Part shown: in pieces, positions 8,505 through 16,818 of the stretch
How positions within the stretch are numbered: position 1 is the first letter of the stretch
Layout: each line of letters starts with the position of its first letter
From: Flavobacterium turcicum
GTDB taxonomy: Bacteria > Bacteroidota > Bacteroidia > Flavobacteriales > Flavobacteriaceae
Direction: 5' to 3'
Length of the DNA stretch: 64,000 nucleotides
NCBI RefSeq assembly: GCF_011365745.1
Contig: NZ_JAAOBY010000001.1
Coordinates: forward strand, 496,001-560,000
Notes under the pieces: generated by a model
Told to the model about the DNA's origin: nothing
Databases searched by the model: none
The model's input: the letters and a program-made list of their open reading frames with translations, nothing else
Translations under genes and position numbers: made by a program

Positions 8505-11387
8505 ATGAAATACAATCCCAACGAAATTGAAGCCAAATGGCAAAAATATTGGTTAGAAAACCAAACTTTTAAAGCCGAAAACCACTCTGCTAAACCAAAA
8601 TATTACGTTTTAGACATGTTTCCTTATCCTTCTGGAGCGGGCTTGCACGTAGGGCATCCGCTGGGATACATTGCCTCTGATGTATACTCGCGTTACAAGA
8701 GACATCAAGGTTTTAATGTGCTTCATCCAATGGGTTACGACAGTTTTGGGTTGCCTGCAGAGCAGTACGCCATTCAAACGGGTCAACGTCCTGAGGACAC
8801 AACTCGTGTGAATATTGACGGAGGTGTAGACAAAGAAGGAAACCAAATTGCGGGTTACAGAAAGCAATTGGATAAAATAGGATTCTCTTTTGATTGGAGT
8901 CGTGAAGTGCGTACTTCAAATCCAGATTATTACAAGCATACACAATGGGTTTTTATCCAATTGTTCAATTCGTGGTACAATAAAAACAGCGACAAAGCAG
9001 AAGATATTGCAACCCTAATTGCCTTGTTTGAAAAAGAAGGTAATGTAAGTGTAAATGCAGTTTGCGATGAAAATATCGATCCTTTTTCAGCCGAAGAATG
9101 GAACGCTTTCGCAAAAGATACTCAGGAGAAAATCCTTTTGCAATACAGATTGACGTATTTGGCGGAGACGGAAGTTAACTGGTGTCCGGGATTAGGAACG
9201 GTTTTGGCCAATGATGAAATTGTAAATGGCGTTTCGGAACGTGGCGGATTTACAGTAGTTCGTAAAAAAATGACGCAATGGAGCATGCGCATTTCAGCCT
9301 ATGCGGAACGCTTATTGCAAGGTTTGAATGATATCGACTGGAGCGAAAGCATTAAAGAAAGTCAAAGAAACTGGATTGGGAAATCAGTCGGTGCGATGGT
9401 TTCTTTTAAAGTCGAAAGTCAAAAGTTGAAGGTCGAAAGTGAGCAACAATATATCGATGTTTTCACAACAAGACCCGATACTATTTTTGGAGTTACGTTT
9501 ATGACCTTGGCTCCAGAGCATCCTTTGGTTCAAGAAATCACTACTGCGGAACAAAAAGCAGAAGTAGAGGCTTATATCGAAAAAACGTCAAAACGTTCTG
9601 AGCGTGAGAGAATGGCTGATGTGAAAACCATTTCGGGAGTATTCACAGGAGCTTTTGCAGAACATCCGTTTACGAAAGAACCAATTCCGGTTTGGATTGG
9701 CGATTATGTTTTGGCGGGATACGGAACAGGTGCGGTCATGGCGGTTCCTTGTGGGGATGAGAGAGATTATGCTTTTGCGAATTTCTTTAAAGGTCAAAAC
9801 GGAATGCCAGCCATTAAAAACATCTTTGATCAAGATATTTCGGAAGCGGCTTTTGGAGCCAAAGAAGGTTTTCAATTAGTTGATTCAGATTTTTTAAATG
9901 GATTAGATTATAAAAAAGGAACTCAAAAAGTAATTGAGGAACTAGAAAAAATAAATCAAGGAAAAGGGAAAATTAATTACCGTTTGCGTGATGCAGTTTT
10001 CTCTCGCCAGCGTTATTGGGGTGAGCCTTTCCCGGTGTATTATGTAAATGGCTTGCCGCAAATGATTGATGCGCAACATTTACCAATCATTTTACCCGAA
10101 GTAGAGAAATATTTACCCACCGAAGACGGTTTGCCACCTTTAGGGAACGCTGCAGTTTGGGCTTGGGATAGGGTGAATAACAAAGTGGTCGAAACGAGTT
10201 TGGTAGACAATACAACTATTTTTCCTCTCGAATTGAATACCATGCCAGGTTGGGCGGGAAGTTCGTACTACTGGATGCGTTATATGGATGCGCACAATGA
10301 AACCGAATTTGCAAGCCAAGAAGCGCTTAACTATTGGCAAAATGTTGATTTGTATATAGGAGGAAACGAACACGCGACCGGTCACTTGTTGTACTCTCGT
10401 TTTTGGAATAAATTCCTAAAAGACAAAGGCTTTGCACCTACCGAAGAACCATTCAAAAAATTGATCAATCAAGGAATGATTTTGGGAACGAGTGCGTTTG
10501 TTTATAGATTAGAAGGAACAAATACTTTTATTTCAAAAAACAACATTGCTGGACAATCAGTTCAACCAATTCACGCTGATGTTTCAATGGTGAATTCTTC
10601 CGATGAGCTAGATGTTCAAAAGTTTAAGGCTTGGAGAGAAGATTATGCTGATGCGGAATTTATTTTAGACGAAAACGGAAAATATATCGTTGGTCGTGAG
10701 GTTGAAAAAATGTCGAAATCCAAATACAATGTGGTTACTCCAGATGCTATTTGTGAAGAATACGGAGCCGATACCTTGCGTTTGTATGAAATGTTCTTAG
10801 GACCATTAGAACAAGCGAAACCTTGGAATACAGCAGGAATTTCGGGAGTTTTTGGTTTCTTGAAAAAATTATGGCGTTTGTATTTCGATGATAATGGTTT
10901 GATTGTGACCAATGACATACCAACGAAAGGCAACTTAAAATCATTGCACAAAACCATCAAAAAAGTAGCTGAGGATATTGAAGGATTCTCTTTCAACACG
11001 TCGGTATCGCAATTTATGATTTGTGTAAACGAATTGTCCGCTCAAAACTGTCATTCTCGTGCCATCTTAGAACCATTGGCAATTGTGATTTCGCCTTATG
11101 CGCCGCACATCGCTGAGGAATTATGGTCGTTACTCGGTCATGAAGGCTCGATAGCAGCAGTTCCTTTTCCAGCTTTTGATCCAAAACATTTGGTAGAAAG
11201 TGAGAAAGAATATCCAGTTTCTTTCAACGGAAAAATGCGTTTTACCCTAGTTTTACCTTTGGATTTAACCGCAGCACAAATCGAAGAAATCGTTATGAAA
11301 GATGAAAGAACCATTAAGCAACTAGACGGTAAAACACCAAACAAGGTGATTATTGTTCCGGGTAAAATTATCAACTTGGTAGGATAG
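8505..11387 (+). CDS. leuS: Leucyl-tRNA synthetase with small in-frame repeat insertion
   Basis: 960 residues from ATG 8505 (MKYNPNEIEAKWQKYW, the usual LeuRS start). The class I motifs are HVGH at 48-51 and KMSKS at 735-739. The CP1 editing domain with TTRPDTIFGVTF and GTGAVMAVPCGDERDYAF clears mischarged tRNALeu, and an anticodon-binding domain follows. An in-frame extension to TTG 8433 exists but overlaps the promoter. At residues about 302-313 the editing domain holds a KVESQKLKVES stretch encoded by short direct repeats (9408-9440); otherwise the enzyme looks intact. A strong hairpin terminator follows. Confidence 0.97.
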   Translation: MKYNPNEIEAKWQKYWLENQTFKAENHSAKPKYYVLDMFPYPSGAGLHVGHPLGYIASDVYSRYKRHQGFNVLHPMGYDSFGLPAEQYAIQTGQRPEDTTRVNIDGGVDKEGNQIAGYRKQLDKIGFSFDWSREVRTSNPDYYKHTQWVFIQLFNSWYNKNSDKAEDIATLIALFEKEGNVSVNAVCDENIDPFSAEEWNAFAKDTQEKILLQYRLTYLAETEVNWCPGLGTVLANDEIVNGVSERGGFTVVRKKMTQWSMRISAYAERLLQGLNDIDWSESIKESQRNWIGKSVGAMVSFKVESQKLKVESEQQYIDVFTTRPDTIFGVTFMTLAPEHPLVQEITTAEQKAEVEAYIEKTSKRSERERMADVKTISGVFTGAFAEHPFTKEPIPVWIGDYVLAGYGTGAVMAVPCGDERDYAFANFFKGQNGMPAIKNIFDQDISEAAFGAKEGFQLVDSDFLNGLDYKKGTQKVIEELEKINQGKGKINYRLRDAVFSRQRYWGEPFPVYYVNGLPQMIDAQHLPIILPEVEKYLPTEDGLPPLGNAAVWAWDRVNNKVVETSLVDNTTIFPLELNTMPGWAGSSYYWMRYMDAHNETEFASQEALNYWQNVDLYIGGNEHATGHLLYSRFWNKFLKDKGFAPTEEPFKKLINQGMILGTSAFVYRLEGTNTFISKNNIAGQSVQPIHADVSMVNSSDELDVQKFKAWREDYADAEFILDENGKYIVGREVEKMSKSKYNVVTPDAICEEYGADTLRLYEMFLGPLEQAKPWNTAGISGVFGFLKKLWRLYFDDNGLIVTNDIPTKGNLKSLHKTIKKVAEDIEGFSFNTSVSQFMICVNELSAQNCHSRAILEPLAIVISPYAPHIAEELWSLLGHEGSIAAVPFPAFDPKHLVESEKEYPVSFNGKMRFTLVLPLDLTAAQIEEIVMKDERTIKQLDGKTPNKVIIVPGKIINLVG
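9408..9440 (+). repeat. AAAGTCGAAAGT-type direct repeat inserted in leuS
   Basis: Two imperfect copies of the unit AAAGTCGAAAGT flank AAAAGTTGAAGG; together they translate as KVESQKLKVES. The same low-complexity sequence recurs between and inside genes across Bacteroidota, as I recall. Its length is a multiple of three, so the frame is kept. Confidence 0.6.
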
Positions 11388-11407
11388 TTTATCAATTTAA
11401 ATATTTA

Positions 11408-11450
11408 AAAATCCAAATTTCAACTCTTGTTGGGATTTGGATTTTTTTTT
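11408..11450 (+). terminator. Intrinsic terminator of leuS
   Basis: AAATCCAAAT pairs with ATTTGGATTT around a short loop, followed by a run of nine T. Confidence 0.85.
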
Positions 11451-11468
11451 AGGATTTTTTAACTAATG

Positions 11469-11493
11469 CCAATTTGACATTTTTACAAATTGG
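11469..11493. promoter_or_regulatory. Inverted repeat upstream of the zinc peptidase gene (possible operator)
   Basis: CCAATTTG (11469-11476) and CAAATTGG (11486-11493) are perfect 8-base arms separated by nine bases, about 55 bases before the ATG. The geometry fits a dimeric repressor site; no matching regulator is adjacent. Confidence 0.35.
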
Positions 11494-11546
11494 TGCAAAT
11501 TTTGTTATTTCTTTAGTAACTTTAAAAAAAATAAAAAAAATAAGAT

Positions 11547-12242
11547 ATGTTAGGATTTAGTTTACCATCAATGATATTAATGGGCGGTATTATGCTAGCA
11601 AGTTGGTTAGTTAGCTCAAGATTAAAAAGCAAATTTGAACACTATTCAAAGTTGCATTTGCAAAACGGAATGTCAGGCGCCGAAATTGCCGAGAAAATGC
11701 TAGCCGATAATGGAATTCGTGACGTAAGGGTGATTTCAACTCCAGGTCGTTTAACGGATCACTATAACCCTGCTGATAAAACAGTTAATTTAAGTGAAGC
11801 AGTATACAACCAGCGCAATGCTGCAGCTGCGGCCGTAGCGGCTCACGAATGCGGACACGCGGTACAACACGCTGTAGGTTATGAATGGCTTACGATGCGC
11901 TCAAAGTTGGTGCCTGTTGTAAATGTGGCATCGACTTACATGCAATGGATTTTGTTAGCGGGTATTTTAATGCTAAAAACGTTTCCAGGACTTTTGCTAG
12001 TGGGAATTGTGATTTTTGCTGCTACAACCTTGTTTTCTATTGTTACTTTGCCAGTAGAGTATGATGCAAGTAACCGTGCTTTGGCTTGGTTAGAAAACAA
12101 AAGAATGCTCACGCCGCAGGAACAAGCGGGTGCGAAAGATTCTTTAAAATGGGCAGCCAGAACCTATGTGGTAGCTGCATTAGGATCAATAGCAACCTTG
12201 CTTTATTATATCTCAATTTATATGGGAGGAAGAAGAGACTAA
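11547..12242 (+). CDS. YugP-like neutral zinc metallopeptidase, membrane-bound
   Basis: The 231-residue protein has an N-terminal membrane helix, the zincin motif AAHECGHAVQHA (HECGH, residues 100-104), and two to three further helices after it. The third zinc ligand is probably in VEYDASNRALAWL, the conserved VExxASxRA segment of the YugP family. These are membrane-embedded gluzincin-type peptidases of unknown substrate, probably involved in envelope quality control. It is monocistronic, between two terminators. Confidence 0.92.
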   Translation: MLGFSLPSMILMGGIMLASWLVSSRLKSKFEHYSKLHLQNGMSGAEIAEKMLADNGIRDVRVISTPGRLTDHYNPADKTVNLSEAVYNQRNAAAAAVAAHECGHAVQHAVGYEWLTMRSKLVPVVNVASTYMQWILLAGILMLKTFPGLLLVGIVIFAATTLFSIVTLPVEYDASNRALAWLENKRMLTPQEQAGAKDSLKWAARTYVVAALGSIATLLYYISIYMGGRRD

Positions 12243-12270
12243 TTCTCCAATTTGCAGATAACTATTTATC

Positions 12271-12305
12271 AAATCCAAATTCCAATCTTATGGAGTTTGG
12301 ATTTT
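12271..12305 (+). terminator. Intrinsic terminator of the zinc peptidase gene
   Basis: AAATCCAAATTCC pairs with GGAGTTTGGATTT, followed by T-rich sequence. The stem resembles the leuS terminator. Confidence 0.75.
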
Positions 12306-12309
12306 TTTA

Positions 12310-12443
12310 TAGCTCACACTTCCCTTCTTACACTTCCCTTCTCACAACTCACAATTCACAACTCACAATTCATAACTCACACTTCACTTCTCACATTTCA
12401 CTTCTCACAATTCACTTCTCACAATTCACTTCTCACAATTCAC
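12310..12443. repeat. Degenerate tandem repeat (TTCACTTCTCACAA-type)
   Basis: A strand-biased array of short CTCACAATTCAC-like units. The right end holds three perfect 14-base copies of TTCACTTCTCACAA (12397-12438) plus a partial fourth; the left part is degenerate. It is almost devoid of G on the plus strand. ORFs crossing it (SQFTSHNS-like translations) are artefacts of the repeat. Confidence 0.9.
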
Positions 12444-12455
12444 GTTTTACTTTCC

Positions 12456-12926
12456 TCAAAGTTGAATTTGTCGGTCAATTTGTTGGTCAAGCGAGATGAA
12501 GGTTTCTGTTCGTGAAACACCTTCAATAACTTGAATTTTGGTATTGAGTAGCTGCATCAAATGTTCGTTATCGCGACAGATAATTTTAATTAAAATAGAC
12601 CAATTTCCGGTGGTGTAATGACATTCTAAAACCTCTGGAATTTTTCTTAAATCGCGCACTGCCTCTGCGTTTCGGGCAGCCTTGTCAAGATAAACGCCTA
12701 CAAAAGCCATGGTGTTGTACCCAAGTACTTTATTGTTTACCGTAAATTTTGATCCCGATATTACACCTGATTGCTCCAACTTACGCAAACGTTGGTGTAT
12801 CGCAGCGCCCGAAATCCCTATTTTATTGGCAATTTGAAGAATGGGTTTTCGAGCATCCTCCATAAGGTCACGAAGAATTTCTTTATCGATACCGTCAATT
12901 TCAACCATCAGCGAATTAATTTTCAT
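12456..12926 (-). CDS. Lrp/AsnC family transcriptional regulator
   Basis: The 156-residue protein has an N-terminal winged helix-turn-helix (IDKEILRDLMEDARKPILQIANKIGISGAAIHQRLRKLEQSGVI) and a C-terminal RAM ligand-binding domain with the GNWSILIKIICRDNEHLMQLL strand-helix unit. Such proteins form dimers to octamers and respond to amino acids. The start could be Met7 (12908), which fits the family better. A perfect inverted repeat between its promoter box and start codon suggests autoregulation. The ligand is unknown. Confidence 0.93.
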   Translation of the reverse strand: MKINSLMVEIDGIDKEILRDLMEDARKPILQIANKIGISGAAIHQRLRKLEQSGVISGSKFTVNNKVLGYNTMAFVGVYLDKAARNAEAVRDLRKIPEVLECHYTTGNWSILIKIICRDNEHLMQLLNTKIQVIEGVSRTETFISLDQQIDRQIQL

Positions 12927-12938
12927 AGTATGAATTTT

Positions 12939-12962
12939 AAACTAAAATGAGAAATTTAGTTT
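12939..12962. promoter_or_regulatory. Inverted repeat, likely autoregulatory operator of the Lrp-type gene
   Basis: AAACTAAA (12939-12946) and TTTAGTTT (12955-12962), perfect 8-base arms with an 8-base spacer. It sits directly downstream of the -7 box at 12974-12981 and upstream of the start codon. Confidence 0.5.
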
Positions 12963-12973
12963 TAATTAAAAAT

Positions 12974-12981
12974 CAAATTTA
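12974..12981 (-). promoter_or_regulatory. -7 promoter box (TAAATTTG) for the Lrp-type regulator
   Basis: Exact TAnnTTTG match on the minus strand, about 50 bases upstream of the start codon. Confidence 0.5.
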
Positions 12982-13028
12982 AGTAATTAACGCTTAAAAG
13001 AAGTGTTAGTTCTTGTTTTTGTCATATC

Positions 13029-13068
13029 GAGCGCAGTCGAGATGTTTATTTGATTCTCGACTGCGCTC
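13029..13068. repeat. REP-like palindrome (GAGCGCAGTCGAGA arms)
   Basis: Perfect 14-base arms GAGCGCAGTCGAGA (13029-13042) and TCTCGACTGCGCTC (13055-13068) around a 12-base A/T loop. The arms are strikingly G/C-rich for this genome. This arm sequence is a dispersed extragenic repeat I recognise from other Flavobacteriaceae. Confidence 0.8.
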
Positions 13069-13144
13069 AAACGGACAGTAGATTTAGAAGCTAATATTCA
13101 ATGATAGATGGTGTACTTTATTTTAATTTATAAAGCAAGTACAA

Positions 13145-13175
13145 AAAAAGCCATTCTAATGAGGAATGGCTTTTT
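13145..13175 (-). terminator. Intrinsic terminator of hemD
   Basis: AAAAAGCCATTC pairs with GAATGGCTTTTT; the A-run on the left gives the U-tract for the leftward transcript. Confidence 0.85.
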
Positions 13176-13191
13176 GGTATGTAATGTAATA

Positions 13192-13941
13192 TTATTTTCC
13201 TTTATTCGCTTCGGCGATATATTTTTCTAATGCCATTGTCATGGATGGTGTGGCAGGCGTAGGAGCTAAAATATCAACTCTTAAACCATGATCTAATGCT
13301 TCTTTTTGTGTGGTACTACCAAATACAGCAATTCTTGTATTGTTTTGTTCGAAATCAGGGAAGTTTTTGAACAATGATTTGATTCCAGTTGGACTAAAAA
13401 AAGCTAAAACATCGTAATATACATCTGCTAAATCAGATAGATCACTCATAACTGTTCTGTAAAAAACGGCAGGAGTCCAATCTACTTTTAAGGCGTTTAA
13501 TGTAATTGGTGCGTCGGCATTCAATTGGTCTGATGCAGGAAGCAAGAATTTTTCGTCTTTGTACTTTTTGATTAGTGGGGATAAATCAGCAAAGTCTTTT
13601 GGTCCTACATAAATTTTACGTTTTCTGTACACAACGTACTTTTGAAGGTAAAAGGCAATCGCTTCTGATTGGCAGAAATATTTTAATCCTTCTGGTACTT
13701 TGTATCTCATTTCTTCGGCTACTCTAAAAAAATGATCGACGGCATTTTTACTCGTTAAAATAATAGCGGTGTAATGATTAAGGTCGATTTTTTGTAATCG
13801 AATCTCTTTGGCGCTAACTCCTTCTACGTGAATAAAAGGTCTGAAATCAATTTTTACTTTGTGTTTTTGCTGAAGTTCAAAGTAAGGGGAATTTTCCACT
13901 TTAGGCTCGGGTTGTGACACCAAAATTGTTTTCACTTTCAT
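13192..13941 (-). CDS. hemD: Uroporphyrinogen-III synthase
   Basis: The 249-residue protein has the two-domain HemD layout: N-terminal VSQPEPK...SPYFEL, LNHYTAIILTSKNAVDHFF, and C-terminal YDVLAFFSPTGIKSLFKNF followed by IAVFGSTTQKEALDHGL. It cyclises hydroxymethylbilane to uroporphyrinogen III for haem and sirohaem. Sequence conservation in HemD is low, but these blocks are typical. It follows the DUF4271 gene by 12 bases on the same strand, a recurrent Bacteroidota pairing. Confidence 0.9.
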   Translation of the reverse strand: MKVKTILVSQPEPKVENSPYFELQQKHKVKIDFRPFIHVEGVSAKEIRLQKIDLNHYTAIILTSKNAVDHFFRVAEEMRYKVPEGLKYFCQSEAIAFYLQKYVVYRKRKIYVGPKDFADLSPLIKKYKDEKFLLPASDQLNADAPITLNALKVDWTPAVFYRTVMSDLSDLADVYYDVLAFFSPTGIKSLFKNFPDFEQNNTRIAVFGSTTQKEALDHGLRVDILAPTPATPSMTMALEKYIAEANKGK

Positions 13942-13953
13942 ATATAACGGTTT

Positions 13954-14625
13954 CTAAGCACTCCCTTTTGTAAACCAATAATACATAAAATAATAGGGGG
14001 CTATTTCAAGAGCGCAAAGATATAAAATAAAATAAAACAACTTACCGAATATTATGTTATGATAATTTTTTATTGAAATCAAATACGTTAGTATGTTGGC
14101 TATCATTATTATAGCTATGGTTGTTAGTATAAAATTTCTTGAAATACTATCGTAATAGAACAAAATGATATTGATAGGGAGCACTAATAAACCAATATAA
14201 GTTCTGTAAGTAACTTTTTGTAAATTAAATTGCTCTGAGAATTCCTCAATATTAAAAGCCGTAGCAATTATTTTTTCGATCAAATACTTGGCTAAAATAA
14301 AAAACAGTAGAAAGGTGATGATACGAATAAATAATAGCCAATCGGTTTTTGAAGCGTATCCAAATGAGTATAGTGCAATTTGAATAAAAAATGCGAGAGA
14401 AATAACTTGTACAGTAAATAAGGCGATAGTAAAACTGCTTTTTAGATGACTGCTATCGCGGTATACTTTGATGTATTTATTTGAAAATAATAAATTAGCA
14501 AATTCTCCAAATCTATTTTCAAAGACAGATTTAGTTAAGGCAATTATGGCAAATGCCAGCAAAAACAGTGCGGTTGCCCAGTCCTTGTTTTCAATTATTC
14601 GCGGATGCAGTACGTTTTCAATCAT
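13954..14625 (-). CDS. DUF4271 polytopic membrane protein
   Basis: A 223-residue protein with about six membrane helices and the DUF4271 pattern (RFGEFANLLFSNKYIKVYRD near residues 40-60; TYIGLLVLPINIILFY later). Function is unknown. It is first in a two-gene unit with hemD, and a -7 box lies 7 bases before its ATG. Confidence 0.85.
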   Translation of the reverse strand: MIENVLHPRIIENKDWATALFLLAFAIIALTKSVFENRFGEFANLLFSNKYIKVYRDSSHLKSSFTIALFTVQVISLAFFIQIALYSFGYASKTDWLLFIRIITFLLFFILAKYLIEKIIATAFNIEEFSEQFNLQKVTYRTYIGLLVLPINIILFYYDSISRNFILTTIAIIMIANILTYLISIKNYHNIIFGKLFYFILYLCALEIAPYYFMYYWFTKGSA

Positions 14626-14632
14626 AACGATA

Positions 14633-14640
14633 CAAAACTA
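14633..14640 (-). promoter_or_regulatory. -7 promoter box (TAGTTTTG) for DUF4271-hemD
   Basis: Exact TAnnTTTG on the minus strand with only 7 bases to the ATG, implying a near-leaderless transcript. Confidence 0.5.
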
Positions 14641-14681
14641 CTAATTTTTATATCATTCTTTTTATTATAATTTTATTAAGG

Positions 14682-14709
14682 TTGAAATGGCATAAAAAGG
14701 TTACTTTTG
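14682..14709 (+). promoter_or_regulatory. Promoter of the GT2 gene: -33 TTG and -7 TACTTTTG
   Basis: TTG at 14682-14684 and TACTTTTG at 14702-14709 with a 17-base spacer fit the Bacteroidota promoter. The TTG had extended the ORF upstream, but it is a promoter element, so translation starts at ATG 14730. Confidence 0.6.
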
Positions 14710-14729
14710 CCGTGAAATTAGTCCAAAAT

Positions 14730-15455
14730 ATGAATGATTGTATTGTTATAATTCCAACCTATAACGAAATTGAAAATATCGAAAGTATCATTCGTGCTGT
14801 ACTTTCACAAAACAAACTTTTTCACGTACTGATCATAGATGATAATTCACCAGATCATACTGCTGATAAAGTTATAGTGCTTCAAGAGGAGTTTAAAGGT
14901 CGTTTGTTTTTAGAACAAAGACAAAAAAAATCTGGTTTAGGTACTGCCTACGTACATGGTTTTCAATGGGCGTTGCGTCATCAATATGAATTTATTTTTG
15001 AAATGGATGCTGATTTCTCCCACAACCCTCAAGATTTAGAGAAATTATACAATGCCTGTCATCTTGGTGATGCTGATTTGGCCATTGGTTCCCGCTACGT
15101 TACGGGTGTAAATGTGGTCAATTGGCCCTTAAGTAGGGTGCTATTGTCTTATTTCGCCTCTGTTTACGTTCGCCTAATAACCGGAATGAAAATTCATGAT
15201 GCTACCGCAGGATTTGTTTGTTATAAACGCAAAGTTTTAGAAGATATTAATCTTAACAAAATTCGTTTCGTGGGTTATGCTTTTCAAATTGAAATGAAAT
15301 ACAGAACATTTTGCAAAAATTTTCAAATTGTAGAAGTTCCTATTATTTTTACAGATAGAACAAAAGGGCAGTCAAAAATGAGCAATTCGATTATTGTTGA
15401 GGCTGTTTTTGGTGTGATTGCACTTCGACTAAAAAAATTAATTAACACATTATAA
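14730..15455 (+). CDS. Dpm1-like polyprenol-phosphate glycosyltransferase (GT2)
   Basis: 241 residues from ATG 14730. The GT-A fold is shown by VIIPTYNEIENIESII, LIIDDNSPDHTAD and the DxD motif EMDADFSHNP (Asp93/Asp95). GSRYVTGVNVVNWPLSR and DATAGFVCYKRKVLE are characteristic of dolichol-phosphate mannosyltransferase-like enzymes. It lacks a C-terminal membrane domain, like soluble Dpm1. It probably transfers a sugar from a nucleotide sugar to undecaprenyl or polyprenyl phosphate for envelope glycans; the sugar is unknown. pyrC follows after 12 bases. Confidence 0.92.
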   Translation: MNDCIVIIPTYNEIENIESIIRAVLSQNKLFHVLIIDDNSPDHTADKVIVLQEEFKGRLFLEQRQKKSGLGTAYVHGFQWALRHQYEFIFEMDADFSHNPQDLEKLYNACHLGDADLAIGSRYVTGVNVVNWPLSRVLLSYFASVYVRLITGMKIHDATAGFVCYKRKVLEDINLNKIRFVGYAFQIEMKYRTFCKNFQIVEVPIIFTDRTKGQSKMSNSIIVEAVFGVIALRLKKLINTL

Positions 15456-15467
15456 AGCAGTAAGTAG

Positions 15468-16808
15468 ATGAATCGGGTTTTAATTAAAAATGCTAAAATA
15501 GTCAACGAAGGAGTTATTTTTGAAGGCGATGTACTAATCGAAAATGACATTATTGTAGAAATTGCTGACAGCATTAGCGCTAAATTTGCTGATTGCAAAA
15601 TCATTGATGCCGAAGGTAATTATTTAATGCCAGGCGCTATTGACGATCAAGTACATTTTAGAGAACCTGGTTTAACGCACAAAGGCGATATCGAATCAGA
15701 GTCGCGCGCTGCTGTAGCGGGTGGAATAACGACTTATATTGAGCAACCCAATACGGTACCAAATGCGGTGACGCAAGAAATTTTGGAGCAGAAATACCAA
15801 TTGGCAGCACAAAAATCCTATGCGAATTACTCCTTCATGATGGGTGCTACCAATGATAATTTGGAGGAAGTTTTAAAAACAGATCCAAAGAATGTTGCGG
15901 GTATTAAAATATTCTTAGGCTCGTCAACAGGAAACATGTTGGTTGATAATGAGGCAACACTCGAAAAAATATTTTCAAGCACTTCATTATTAATTGCTGT
16001 GCATTGTGAAGATGAAACTACCATACGTAACAACTTAGCTACTTACAAAGAGGAATTTGGCGATGCAATACCGGTAACGGCACATCATTTAATTCGAAGC
16101 GAAGAAGCTTGCTACATTTCAAGTTCAAAAGCTGTGGCTTTGGCCAAAAAAACAGGCGCTCGTTTGCATATTTTTCATCTTTCGACAGCCAAAGAAATGG
16201 AGTTGTTTACCAATAAGATTCCATTAGAAGAAAAGAAAATAACCGCCGAAGTTTGTGTACATCATTTATGGTTTACGAATGATGATTATGCTACAAAAGG
16301 AAACTTGATCAAGTGGAATCCTGCAGTAAAGACAGCTAAAGACAGAGATGCACTTTGGGCGGCTTTGCTAGATGATCGTATTGATGTTATTGCAACGGAC
16401 CATGCGCCACATACGTTAGAGGAAAAGAAGAAAAATTATCTTGAGGCGCCTTCAGGCGGACCGTTAGTACAACATGCTGTGGTAGCTCTTTTTGAGGCTT
16501 TTCACCAAGGAAAAATTAGCGTTGAGAAAATTGTAGAAAAAATGTGTCACAATCCGGCTAAAATTTTCAAGATTGAAAAACGTGGATTTATCAAAGTTGG
16601 GTATTTCGCTGATTTGGTAATTGTCAATCCAGGCTTGCCTTGGAGTGTAAAAAAAGAAAATATTTTGGCTAAATGTGGTTGGTCTCCCTTTGAAGGATTT
16701 ACTTTTAAATCCCGAATTACGCATACATTTGTAAACGGACAATTAGTTTACAACGCATTCAAAGTAAAAGATATCAAAGCTGGAAAACGTTTGTCATTTG
16801 AACGATAA
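15468..16808 (+). CDS. pyrC: Dihydroorotase
   Basis: The 446-residue amidohydrolase has the metal-binding QVHFREPG (His63, Arg65 region), the second block IAVHCEDE, HIFHLSTAKE and the late IATDHAPH carrying the catalytic Asp. It interconverts carbamoyl-aspartate and dihydroorotate in pyrimidine synthesis. The length and HFREPG form are of the class I type, which would also justify the name pyrC or allantoinase-like; the reaction fits DHOase best. It is in an operon with the GT2 and DUF4296 genes. Confidence 0.93.
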   Translation: MNRVLIKNAKIVNEGVIFEGDVLIENDIIVEIADSISAKFADCKIIDAEGNYLMPGAIDDQVHFREPGLTHKGDIESESRAAVAGGITTYIEQPNTVPNAVTQEILEQKYQLAAQKSYANYSFMMGATNDNLEEVLKTDPKNVAGIKIFLGSSTGNMLVDNEATLEKIFSSTSLLIAVHCEDETTIRNNLATYKEEFGDAIPVTAHHLIRSEEACYISSSKAVALAKKTGARLHIFHLSTAKEMELFTNKIPLEEKKITAEVCVHHLWFTNDDYATKGNLIKWNPAVKTAKDRDALWAALLDDRIDVIATDHAPHTLEEKKKNYLEAPSGGPLVQHAVVALFEAFHQGKISVEKIVEKMCHNPAKIFKIEKRGFIKVGYFADLVIVNPGLPWSVKKENILAKCGWSPFEGFTFKSRITHTFVNGQLVYNAFKVKDIKAGKRLSFER

Positions 16809-16818
16809 AATTTAGAAT

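Noticed and set aside
12086..12515. Two overlapping ORFs through the tandem repeat
   Set aside because: They translate TTCACTTCTCACAA units into SQFTSHNS-like repeats and run out of the peptidase frame, so are repeat artefacts.
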